A stretch of DNA of 64,000 bases from Acidobacteriota bacterium (GTDB lineage: Bacteria; Acidobacteriota; Vicinamibacteria; Marinacidobacterales; Marinacidobacteraceae), in the NCBI GenBank assembly GCA_009840635.1, contig VXNL01000098.1, forward strand, positions 46,846-110,845. The letters run 5' to 3'. Shown here one piece after another: positions 1 to 7,586 of this stretch. How positions within the stretch are numbered: the stretch's first letter is position 1; each line of letters starts with the position of its first letter. The translations under genes were made by a program, and so were the position numbers. Below the pieces are notes generated by a model that worked only from the letters and a program-made list of their open reading frames with translations, ran no database searches and had not been told where the DNA came from.

Positions 1-2027
1 CGAGTGAAGTCCTGGCCGAGGCCGGCGCCGGTGCTGCCGCCGAGGCGTTCGCCCAACTCGTGCACACCGTCGAACAGACCGTTCATGTTCTGGTCGAGGA
101 ACGTGTAGGTGACGCTCTTGTTGCCGCCGGGGTTGGTGCTCTGCCAGCCGCTGTTCATGTTGTGGTAGTAGCGTCCCCAGTAGCCCTTGACCACGCTCCG
201 GCCCTCGCCGGTCACGTCATAGGTGAAGCCGAGGCGCGGGGCGATGTTCCACCAACTGATGACGTTGCTCTCGGCTGGGACTTGGGCGCCCGAGCCGAAC
301 AGGAGCGGCAGCGCCGCCGCGACGTTGGCATCAACGTCCGCGATTTCCCGGAGGCATCCGAGCGTCGCGTCGCACGCGCCGCCGGGAACGTTGTTCGAAC
401 CGAGGTAGCCGATCCGCTGACTGCCGAAGCGCACGCCGGCGTTGACCGTCAGGCGGTCGGAAAGCGTCCACACGTCCTGGAAGTAGGCGTCAATGTGGGT
501 GTTCCGGTCGTAGTTCAAGTTGGGGAAGCTCTGGAAGTGGATCTCGTTCACGTTGTGGGGCCGCGGCGGATCCTGGCTGCTGTTGTCGAGGTAGCGGACC
601 GCGCCGGAGTTCGCGTTCCAGCCGAACTGCCTCTCGTCAATCTGCATGTCCCAGCCGAACTTCAGATCGTGGCTTCCGCTCTCGGTCGGCAGGTAGTAGT
701 TGAACTGGCCGGTGGAGTGCGGCTTCCAGCGGTTGAAGGTGAAAGGCCGCCAACCCGCGCCGGACCAGAAGCTGGTGCCGCTGTCGAAGCGTGGCGGCGC
801 CGTGGCCGGGTCCACGGCCGGGGTCATCGGCCAGCCGAACCCGAAGTGGTTCACCTGGATGTTGCTGTAGAGACGGTCGCTCCACACCCGCTGCCATTCG
901 GCCTTGTGCAGCCAGGACCACGAGTCCTGCGCGAGAATGGACTCGGCCGGGCGGTTCGCGGAAAGGCCGCGGAAGGGCTTCTGCTTCAGCGACCAGTGGT
1001 GGAAGGTGATGAACTGGTCCCGATCCGTGATCTGCCAGTTCGCCTTCACCGTGAACATGTCGAAGTCGCCGAGATCGGTGCCTTGATCTTCGGGCTGCCC
1101 GGAGATGATCCGGTCGATGACGAACCGGTTGTAGGCGCCATAGAACCACGCCTTGTCCCGGATGATCGGGCCGCCGAGGTCGATGTGCGCCTCGTAGAAC
1201 TCGATCACCGGCGCCGTGGTGCCGCCCCGGCTCGTCAGGTCGGAAGTGATGTTGTCGGCGATCATGTCCGGCGGCTCGTAAGCGAAGTGCTCGGTCCCGG
1301 AGAAGTCGTTACCGCCGCTCTTCCACACCGCGTTCACCGTCGCGCCCGGGGTGTTCGATTCCACGTCGGCGCCCTGCGCCGACACCTGGAACTCGCCGAT
1401 CGCGTAGAAGTCGTAGTAGCCGCCCGCGCCGCCGGTCCCCTCGGTGGTGTTCACGCCGTCGTTGATGATCCGGTTCTGCCCCCGGACCCCGAAGGTCTCG
1501 TAGCCGGACTGCTGGCTCTTGTGGGATCCCCCCACGTCGTAGCCGCGCATCCGGACGCCCGGGCTCTGCTGGAGGACCGCCCACATGTCGGTGGCCGACG
1601 GGACGTCTTCGAGCTGGGTGGTGTCGAACGATGCCGACACGCCGGTGGTCTTCACGTCCACCACCGGGGATTCACCGGTCACGGTGACGGTCTCGGCGAC
1701 GGTCGCGATGTCCATCGTGGCGTTGATCTCGAAGGTCGAACCGCCGACGACGGTGATGTCTTCGAAGACGACGGTCTGGAAGCCGCCGAGTTCGAAGGTC
1801 ATGTTGTAGCTGCCCGCGACGAGCTGCGCGAACCGGTACGAACCGTCCACGTCAGTGGTCGCCGACCGGGGCGCAACGAGCTCCGCGGACTCCAGGGTGA
1901 CCGTCACTCCGGGGAGGACGAGTCCCTGGGCGTCGTTCGCGGCGCCCTCGAGGCGTCCGTAGATCTGCTGGGACAGGGCCGCACTCGGCCACGCCACCAG
2001 CAGCGTAAAGAGAATGAGTTTTCTCAT
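1..2027 (-). CDS. TonB-dependent receptor, Oar-like (3' end cut by window edge)
   Basis: Outer-membrane TonB-dependent receptor, of which only the first ~675 residues are present because the gene runs off the left edge. It begins with a Sec signal peptide (MRKLILFTLLVAWPSAALS). Next comes a carboxypeptidase-regulatory-like beta-sandwich (about residues 22-110, with VLPGVTVTLES and GSYRFAQLVAGSYN), then a plug region (LQQSPGVRMRGYDV, FGVRGQNRIINDGVNTTEG). The ATG is set by AGGAGG at 2038-2043, 10 nt upstream. This architecture is the Oar/SusC-like group that Acidobacteriota carry in many copies. The substrate cannot be told. A possible promoter lies about 200 bp upstream and would leave a long leader. 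The frame has no stop before base 1. Confidence 0.9.
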   Translation of the reverse strand, partial: MRKLILFTLLVAWPSAALSQQIYGRLEGAANDAQGLVLPGVTVTLESAELVAPRSATTDVDGSYRFAQLVAGSYNMTFELGGFQTVVFEDITVVGGSTFEINATMDIATVAETVTVTGESPVVDVKTTGVSASFDTTQLEDVPSATDMWAVLQQSPGVRMRGYDVGGSHKSQQSGYETFGVRGQNRIINDGVNTTEGTGGAGGYYDFYAIGEFQVSAQGADVESNTPGATVNAVWKSGGNDFSGTEHFAYEPPDMIADNITSDLTSRGGTTAPVIEFYEAHIDLGGPIIRDKAWFYGAYNRFVIDRIISGQPEDQGTDLGDFDMFTVKANWQITDRDQFITFHHWSLKQKPFRGLSANRPAESILAQDSWSWLHKAEWQRVWSDRLYSNIQVNHFGFGWPMTPAVDPATAPPRFDSGTSFWSGAGWRPFTFNRWKPHSTGQFNYYLPTESGSHDLKFGWDMQIDERQFGWNANSGAVRYLDNSSQDPPRPHNVNEIHFQSFPNLNYDRNTHIDAYFQDVWTLSDRLTVNAGVRFGSQRIGYLGSNNVPGGACDATLGCLREIADVDANVAAALPLLFGSGAQVPAESNVISWWNIAPRLGFTYDVTGEGRSVVKGYWGRYYHNMNSGWQSTNPGGNKSVTYTFLDQNMNGLFDGVHELGERLGGSTGAGLGQDFT

Positions 2028-2389
2028 GCTGCTTGGTCCTCCTATGGGGTCGGGAGCATGGAAAGGAGAAAGATGTCAGCCGGAAAAAGCAACGGTCGGA
2101 CCAGAAGCCGCGGCCGGGGTTTTTCTTCGCCTAAGTCGTTCTAAATGGGATGATTGCTCTGGCGCCTACGAGTGCCTGAATCCAGTAATCGAACCCCAAT
2201 ATTCGATTTATTGGAGCCGAACAGCCAATTCTCTTGAATATCGTAGGGTTCTGTCAAGCACTCAAACCTCTTCAGCCGTGAGCTTTCACGGGTTCTTGGC
2301 GCACTGGCGCGGGCTGCCCGCGGATCGAGTCGAGGGGTCAGCATCCCGGCTGGGGAACGGACAGGTTCCCCGCATAGACTCCGCATCCC
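2028..2389. other. Divergent intergenic region, no gene seen
   Basis: 362 bp between the divergent TonB receptor and a MacB-like permease. It is noticeably more AT-rich than its surroundings between about 2150 and 2260. It holds the AGGAGG of the receptor (2038-2043) and one good minus-strand promoter candidate (2228-2257). I see no convincing coding frame and no promoter with consensus elements for the plus-strand permease. Confidence 0.5.
2228..2257 (-). promoter_or_regulatory. Putative sigma70-type promoter of the TonB receptor
   Basis: Reading the minus strand, TTGACA (plus 2252-2257) is followed after 18 nt by GAGAAT (plus 2228-2233). The -35 matches consensus exactly and the -10 matches 4 of 6. 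Transcription would start near 2221, giving a leader of about 195 nt before the ATG at 2027. Confidence 0.4.
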
Positions 2390-3736
2390 GTGGAAGCCCC
2401 GCTCCCGTTCCGCACCGCCGGCGCCGCCCTTACCGCGAATCCCCTGCGGACCGCGCTCGCCCTGATCGGCCTGGTGATCGGCGTCGCCTCGGTGATCACC
2501 ATGGCCGCGCTCGGCTCCGGCGCCCGGGCGGCCGTCGCCGACGACGTGCGTTCCGCCGGGACCAACATCATCGTGGTGCGGGCCGGCAACTACATCCGCG
2601 GCGGTGACGCGGTCAACATCCCTTCCGGTTTCGGCCGGGCGGACACGCTGACCCCGGAAGACGCCGAGGCGATCCGGGGAATCACCGACGTGGCGATGGT
2701 GAGCCCGGTCGTGGAAGAGCGGACCGCCCTGCTCGCGGGCACCGGCGACTCCTTCGCGCAGATCCACGGTGTTTCGGACGAGGGACCCCTGATCTACCAG
2801 GTGCGGTTCCTGGACGGCGAGAACTTCAGCGCCAGCGACGTGAGGAACCGCCGTGCGGTGGTCCTCCTCTCCTCGCCGGTGGAGGCCGATCTCTTCCCCG
2901 GCCGCTCCGGGGTGGGCCGGACGGTGGTGATCCGGGAGCTGGAGTTCGAGGTGGTCGGGGTCTACCAGTCGTCCGACAGGCGCCTGGCCGAGGCCGCGAT
3001 GGTCCCTCACACCCTGCTGGCCGATCTCGTGGGGCGCGACCACCTGCAGGCCGTCGCGATCGCCACCGAGCGCGCCGGCGACGCCTCGCGGGTGGGTCGG
3101 GACGTGGCCAACCTGCTTCGCGAGCGCCACGAGCTGACCCGCGCGGCGCCGCCCGCGGAGTCCAGCGCCCCGCACTCCTTCCGGCGCGGCACACGCCTGC
3201 CGGACGACTTCGTCGTGCGCACGCAGGCCACCGAAGCGCTGACCCAGGGGCTCTACACGACCGCCGCCGCCTTCGTGCTCGCCTCCATGCCCAAGCTGGA
3301 TGAAGTCACGTCCGAGGAGATGGTGGGCACCCTGAACCGCGCGACTTCGACGATGACCCTCCTGCTCGGCGCGCTCGCCGGCGTCTCCCTGATCGTGGGC
3401 GGCGTGGGGATCATGAACGTCATGCTGCTCGCGGTCACGGAACGCACCCGGGAAATCGGCCTCAGGCTCGCGGTCGGGGCGCGGCGCCGCGACGTGATGT
3501 GGCAGTTCCTCGCGGAGGCGATCGGCCTCGCCGCGCTGGGCGGGCTCTTCGGGGTTGTCCTGGGTGGGCTTTCCTCGACGCTCGTCGAGGCGATGTTCGG
3601 CTGGCGGACCCTGATTCCGGCGCTGGCGATCGGCGGGGCCGCCGTGCTCGCGATGGGGGTCGGGGTCTTCTTCGGCTGGTACCCGGCCCGGCGCGCGTCA
3701 CGGCTCGACCCGATCGTCGCGCTGCGCTCCGAGTAG
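2390..3736 (+). CDS. MacB-like ABC transporter permease (FtsX family)
   Basis: Inner-membrane permease of the MacB/LolCE class, 448 aa, GTG start. Near the N-terminus NPLRTALALIGLVIGVASV marks the first membrane helix, followed by the periplasmic MacB_PCD domain (about residues 40-300). The C-terminal FtsX domain carries the family signature (VGGVGIMNVMLLAVTERTRE, about 335-355) and two more helices, ending YPARRASRLDPIVALRSE. Partner ATPases usually lie next door, but none adjoins this gene; the nearest is at 9387-10106, whose own permease (10099-11640) is a paralogue. It may be an orphan subunit that shares that ATPase. Relative to typical MacB, both permeases have an extra stretch between the periplasmic domain and the second helix (here ASMPKLDEVTSEEMVGTL). 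Confidence 0.85.
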   Translation: MEAPLPFRTAGAALTANPLRTALALIGLVIGVASVITMAALGSGARAAVADDVRSAGTNIIVVRAGNYIRGGDAVNIPSGFGRADTLTPEDAEAIRGITDVAMVSPVVEERTALLAGTGDSFAQIHGVSDEGPLIYQVRFLDGENFSASDVRNRRAVVLLSSPVEADLFPGRSGVGRTVVIRELEFEVVGVYQSSDRRLAEAAMVPHTLLADLVGRDHLQAVAIATERAGDASRVGRDVANLLRERHELTRAAPPAESSAPHSFRRGTRLPDDFVVRTQATEALTQGLYTTAAAFVLASMPKLDEVTSEEMVGTLNRATSTMTLLLGALAGVSLIVGGVGIMNVMLLAVTERTREIGLRLAVGARRRDVMWQFLAEAIGLAALGGLFGVVLGGLSSTLVEAMFGWRTLIPALAIGGAAVLAMGVGVFFGWYPARRASRLDPIVALRSE

Positions 3737-3751
3737 CGGGCGAGCGCCGCT

Positions 3752-3779
3752 AGCCCCCCGCCGGGACGTCAGGGGGGCT
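3752..3779. terminator. Hairpin between convergent genes
   Basis: AGCCCCCC (3752-3759) pairs with GGGGGGCT (3772-3779) across a 12-nt loop, just after the permease stop and overlapping the last codons of the minus-strand lipoprotein. There is no T-run, so it is a candidate bidirectional or Rho-assisted terminator rather than a classical intrinsic one. Confidence 0.4.
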
Positions 3780-4302
3780 CTTCGGGGTCCGGTGGCGGTG
3801 CGGCGATCGGCAGCCCGGTGTGGGGATCCACCGTGGGCGGCTCCATGATGAACGGGACCTCGATCTCGTAGGGCGAGCCCTCGAACCGGAAGTAGACGAT
3901 CGCCACCGTGTCTTCGGTATCGATGGGATCGCCGCTCGCGATCCAGGCTTCCCCGAACTCGTCAATCCGCGGGCGGAGCGGTTCGAGTTCCTCGCCCGCC
4001 GCACCGAGGCGGCGAATGGTGACCCGCACGTCCTCGGCCACCGCGGCCGGCAGCTCGCTCCGCATGGCGTCGGAGAAATAGATGCGGTGCTCGCCTTCCG
4101 CGCTCAGCACGACCTCGAAATGGAGATCGCCGTGCATGAATACGTAGCCCCCGTACCGGGGAGCGTGATCGCCGTGGGCCATCATCATCCCGCCCATCCC
4201 GGCCATGCCTTCCATCCCGTCCGAGGGCGGTTCCTCTTCGGGAGCCCCGCAGGCGGTGAGGACGAAGACGGCGAGCAGGCAGCTCGCCGGGCGAATCAGC
4301 AA
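3769..4302 (-). CDS. Small Met/His-rich lipoprotein, possible metal-binding
   Basis: About 177 aa when begun at the TTG at 4302, which gives a compact lipoprotein signal (MLIRPASCLLAVFVLTAC) with lipobox LTAC and lipidated Cys18. No ATG or GTG is suitably placed; a CTG four codons upstream is an alternative. After the Cys comes an acidic, Met/Gly/His-rich stretch (MEGMAGMGGMMMAHGDH). A small beta-rich domain follows (YGGYVFMHGDLHFEVVLS, then RIYFSDAMRSEL) and a Pro-rich end. The pattern GGxVxMxGDxHFEVV resembles short domains found near copper and heavy-metal efflux proteins; that is family memory, not proof. The gene begins 20 bp after the DUF885 peptidase stop, so the two are probably one transcript. 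Confidence 0.7.
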   Translation of the reverse strand: MLIRPASCLLAVFVLTACGAPEEEPPSDGMEGMAGMGGMMMAHGDHAPRYGGYVFMHGDLHFEVVLSAEGEHRIYFSDAMRSELPAAVAEDVRVTIRRLGAAGEELEPLRPRIDEFGEAWIASGDPIDTEDTVAIVYFRFEGSPYEIEVPFIMEPPTVDPHTGLPIAAPPPDPEEPP

Positions 4303-4322
4303 AGCGTCAATCAGCGGATCAA

Positions 4323-5441
4323 TTATGGGGGGGAAAACAGTTGGATGAACTCCGCCGGACTCATGGCTTCGCGGACCGCTCTCACGATCCCGGAGAGACG
4401 GTCGTCCGGTGAGAGCCGGGAATCCAGAAGGCTCTCCAGGGCGCCGCGAAACGCGGGGTCCACGGAAGGACGGACGAGAGCGTATCCGCCGAAGCGGTCG
4501 GCATGGGCGAGGAGGCCGTGGGGATCGGGAACGAGGGCCTCGAAGTCGAGCGCGCGCAGCGCCTCCAGGTGGGTCAGTTCGCCGTCCAGGTACCCGGCCA
4601 GCACCCGCGATACCACGGGCTCCAGAGCGCGGAGCGATTCGTCGGCGGGAGCGGCCGGGACGAGCTCCTCGAGCGTTGCCGCCAGGCCCTCGAACACCGC
4701 CGTCCGGGGACCGTAGAGCGGGACGATCCCGAGTTCGGGCCAGCCGGTGGCCTGGAACTCCCGGTCCGCGACGACCGCCTGCAGATGATGGCCGGGCACA
4801 CCCTCGTGACACGCCAGCCGGTTCAACTCCGAGGACCTGAGCGGAAGACCCAGGGGAAGCCACAGCGCACCCGTCCCTCCCCCGGAGTAGCGGTAGAACG
4901 GGGAGGGACCGGTCGGAAGCGCAAGCGCCTCTGCAGGTTCCATCCACCGGATGCCGAGAGGTTCGAGTTCCATCGCGGCCGATGCGCCCAGCGCGAGTTC
5001 CCGGCACTCGGCCAGGGCCTCGCGCAGCCGGCCTTCCGCCGACTCCCCCGGCCCGTCCGAGCGCTCGTAGTAGCGGCGCACGCGAACCTTGAGAGGCGCC
5101 ACGCCGGCGAGCGACCGGTCCACGCGGAAGTGGAGGCGGTCGGTTTCGACCTCGGGATCCGCCCAGGAGAGCCCGAAGACCACCTGGAGTTCCTCGGCCA
5201 CCGGGCGGCGGTCCCCGAGCAACGAACGGGCGCGGAAGGCCATGGCGTGGAGCGACGCTTCGATGCGGCGAACCCGGAACTCGTCCCCGGTCCGCGCCAT
5301 CTCCCGGGAGCTGTCCGCGAGGCGCCCGGCCCGCTCGGCGATCTCCCGCAGTTCAAGGCCTTCGTGCGCCGGAGGAACCTCCGCGAACACGAGGTCCAGG
5401 AAGAGCGGGTCCCGCTCGTGGAGCGCGAAGGCGAGCCGCAC
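4323..5441 (-). CDS. DUF885-family metallopeptidase-like protein
   Basis: At least 372 aa of a DUF885 protein, a family related to zinc peptidases. The hallmark CHEGVPGHHLQ lies near residue 210, in place of a plain HExxH. The GTG at 5441 is the only usual start codon, but the frame stays open upstream and plainly encodes more protein. Beginning at a CTG at 5543 it reads LVPAALLAWAGC, a lipoprotein signal with lipobox, then a Pro-rich linker and TADELADRY, which flows into the family domain. The true start is therefore probably upstream at a non-standard codon, making a lipoprotein of about 406 aa that acts in the periplasm. The usual DUF885 length is 500-600 aa, so the central part may be short. 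It is followed by a Met/His-rich lipoprotein. Confidence 0.8.
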   Translation of the reverse strand: MRLAFALHERDPLFLDLVFAEVPPAHEGLELREIAERAGRLADSSREMARTGDEFRVRRIEASLHAMAFRARSLLGDRRPVAEELQVVFGLSWADPEVETDRLHFRVDRSLAGVAPLKVRVRRYYERSDGPGESAEGRLREALAECRELALGASAAMELEPLGIRWMEPAEALALPTGPSPFYRYSGGGTGALWLPLGLPLRSSELNRLACHEGVPGHHLQAVVADREFQATGWPELGIVPLYGPRTAVFEGLAATLEELVPAAPADESLRALEPVVSRVLAGYLDGELTHLEALRALDFEALVPDPHGLLAHADRFGGYALVRPSVDPAFRGALESLLDSRLSPDDRLSGIVRAVREAMSPAEFIQLFSPP

Positions 5442-5668
5442 GTACCGGTCGGCGAGTTCGTCGGCCGTGCGCGGAACGGGATCCGCCGCGGGCGGCGGCG
5501 CGGGGTTGCAGCCAGCCCAGGCGAGGAGCGCCGCCGGAACCAGCGGCGGGAGACGGGAGCGGGCGGGGAAACGGCGGATTCGGGAAGCGTATGCGGGGAA
5601 CGCTGGCGATGCAGGAGGCGGTTCCCGTCGTGCCCGCGATCCAGTCCGACAGCGGCGCTCCCCGCCCT

Positions 5669-5697
5669 TTGACGGTCGCCGGGCCGGGGCGTATCTT
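5669..5697 (+). promoter_or_regulatory. Promoter of M20-like copy 1
   Basis: TTGACG (5669-5674), a 17-nt spacer, TATCTT (5692-5697). The same arrangement precedes both other M20-like paralogues, including the flanking CCCTTTGAC, which supports it by comparison. The start codon lies 38 bp after the -10 box. Confidence 0.65.
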
Positions 5698-5734
5698 CCG
5701 GATCTGGCCTGTTCGACTCATGGAGGAGACCCCG

Positions 5735-7417
5735 ATGACCCAGAAGGCAACCCGATTCGTCCTGTTTCTGATCCTCGCTTCCGGGCTCGGCCTGCTCGCC
5801 TGTGGAGCGCCCGAAACGGAGGACCCGATGGCCCCCGCCACCGATGTGCTCGGTGTGCGCGCGGACGGCGATACCGAGATTTCTCCGGACCTGTCGCAGA
5901 TCCCCGAGGAACTCCAGCAGGTCTTCCAGCACATCGACGACAACGTGGACGAGCACGTGATGAACCTCCGCCGCTGGATCCAGCAGCCCAGCATCTCGAA
6001 CTCCGGCGAAGGAATCCCCGAGTCCGCCCAGATGGTCAAGGGCTTCTTCGACCAGCTCGGCTGCCAGCAGTCCCAGGTCTACGAGATCCCGATGACCGAG
6101 TGGGGACAGCCCGGCAACCCGGTGGTCTACGCGAACTGCAACTACGGGGCGGAACGGACGCTGCTCATCTACTGGATGTACGACACGATGCCGATCACCC
6201 AGCCGGAGGCGTGGGTGCTCCCGCCGTTCGACGGCGAGTTCAGCGAGTTCGGCCCCTTCAAGAAGGTGATGATCGGCCGGGGCGCGACGAACTCCAAGGG
6301 TCCCCAGATGGTGCAGTGGAACGCGTTCCATTCCATCCTGGAGGTCACGGGCACCATGCCGGTGAACCTGATCTTCATCGCCGAGGGCGACGAGGAGCGG
6401 ATGTCCATCGGCCTCCGGCAGTTCGTCCGCGAGAATCCGGAGCTATTCCGTGAGGCCGAGGCGATGTACCGCTTCGGGCGGCAGTCCCGCTCGGGCGCCG
6501 CCGGGATCGGCGGCGGGTCGGAAGGCTGCGTCTATATCGAGCTCACCACCAGCGGGGCGAGCTGGGGGCGGGGCCCGGTGGCCTCCAACATCCACGGATC
6601 CAGGAAGCGTTCCGTGGACTCCCCGGCGCTCCGGCACGTGAAGATGCTCTCCTCGCTTGTCTCCGAGGACGGCAACCGGGTGCTGGTGCCCGGCTTCTAC
6701 GACGGCGCCGACCCGCTGAACGACGCCGAGGAGGCGATGTTCCAGAGCGCCGCCGGGAACATCGACATGGCCATCGCCGCCGAGAACATCGGGGTGGCCC
6801 GCTTCATCAGCGACGACCCGCTCACCTATCTGAAGAGCGCCCGTTACGGGATCTCCTTCAACATGGACGGCGTCTGGGCCGGCAACATGTATCCGGGCGG
6901 CGCCGGCGCGATCCTGCCGAACCGCATCACCTCGAAGCACAACATGCGCTACGTCCCGAGCATGGACGGCCTGGACATGGTCCAGAAGATCCGGGACTAC
7001 CTCGACGAGCAGGGCTACGAGGACGTCGAGATGACGATCATCGGCGACGTGCCGTGGTCGAAGTCCAGCTACGACAACCGGGCCGCGCACTCGCTGCTGC
7101 GTACCTACGACATCTTCGGGATTCCCTACCGGGACCCCATCGAAGGTGAAACCATCCTCGGCGGCTACTGGCCCGCCTACCTGTTCAGCGGCCGGGACGG
7201 AGATTTCGCGGACGGAACCGACCTCTCGATGCCGATCGTGGGCGGGGCCGGCGGACACGGCGGCGGCTCCCACGCGGCCAACGAGTTCTGGGTGATCGAG
7301 GGCGCCGGCGAGGTCTACGGGATTGCCGGGGCCGAGAAGACGGTCGCGACCTTCCTCTACGCCTACGCCGGGCTGCTCCCCGATACCCCGGCAGCGACCG
7401 GCATGGACGAGGACTAA
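5735..7417 (+). CDS. M20-like peptidase lipoprotein with altered metal site, copy 1
   Basis: 560 aa, ATG with a GGAGG 8 nt upstream. The signal LFLILASGLGLLAC has lipobox LLAC with lipidated Cys23, so the protein should sit in the periplasm on a membrane. The fold follows M20 dipeptidases: RRWIQQPSISNSGEG; the first metal motif; W160 and PPF; GRGxTxxKGP; AEGDEE; a lid domain; and SHAANE near the end. Against carnosinase-type enzymes the ligand His is Met148 (WMYD) and the bridging Asp is Asn186 (GRGATNSKGP). Asp150, the Glu pair 220/221 and His513 remain. Activity may be changed or lost. Copy 2 follows 169 bp downstream and is nearly identical. The upstream DUF885 gene diverges from it. Confidence 0.88.
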   Translation: MTQKATRFVLFLILASGLGLLACGAPETEDPMAPATDVLGVRADGDTEISPDLSQIPEELQQVFQHIDDNVDEHVMNLRRWIQQPSISNSGEGIPESAQMVKGFFDQLGCQQSQVYEIPMTEWGQPGNPVVYANCNYGAERTLLIYWMYDTMPITQPEAWVLPPFDGEFSEFGPFKKVMIGRGATNSKGPQMVQWNAFHSILEVTGTMPVNLIFIAEGDEERMSIGLRQFVRENPELFREAEAMYRFGRQSRSGAAGIGGGSEGCVYIELTTSGASWGRGPVASNIHGSRKRSVDSPALRHVKMLSSLVSEDGNRVLVPGFYDGADPLNDAEEAMFQSAAGNIDMAIAAENIGVARFISDDPLTYLKSARYGISFNMDGVWAGNMYPGGAGAILPNRITSKHNMRYVPSMDGLDMVQKIRDYLDEQGYEDVEMTIIGDVPWSKSSYDNRAAHSLLRTYDIFGIPYRDPIEGETILGGYWPAYLFSGRDGDFADGTDLSMPIVGGAGGHGGGSHAANEFWVIEGAGEVYGIAGAEKTVATFLYAYAGLLPDTPAATGMDED

Positions 7418-7488
7418 GAGATCGTTTCGTCTGCCAACCCAGATCCGGCACGGCTGATTCCGCCCCGCGCTGCGGAGCTCCCCGCCCT

Positions 7489-7518
7489 TTGACAGTCCGG
7501 CGGGAGGCCGCATATCTT
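7489..7518 (+). promoter_or_regulatory. Promoter of M20-like copy 2
   Basis: TTGACA (7489-7494), an 18-nt spacer, TATCTT (7513-7518). Consensus -35 box. It lies between the two tandem copies, so copy 2 can be transcribed on its own. The ribosome site AAGGAG is at 7575-7580. Confidence 0.7.
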
Positions 7519-7586
7519 TTGAGGTTGGCCGCTCTCCGGAAACGGGGATTCGGCCTCGCTCCGTCCCACTCCCCAAGGAGATTTCG

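Noticed and set aside
60..2144. A 694-codon open frame on the plus strand over the TonB receptor
   Set aside because: It is antisense to a gene with signal peptide, plug and ribosome site. The translation is rich in Arg, Val, Gly and Ala with no domain, a typical high-GC shadow.
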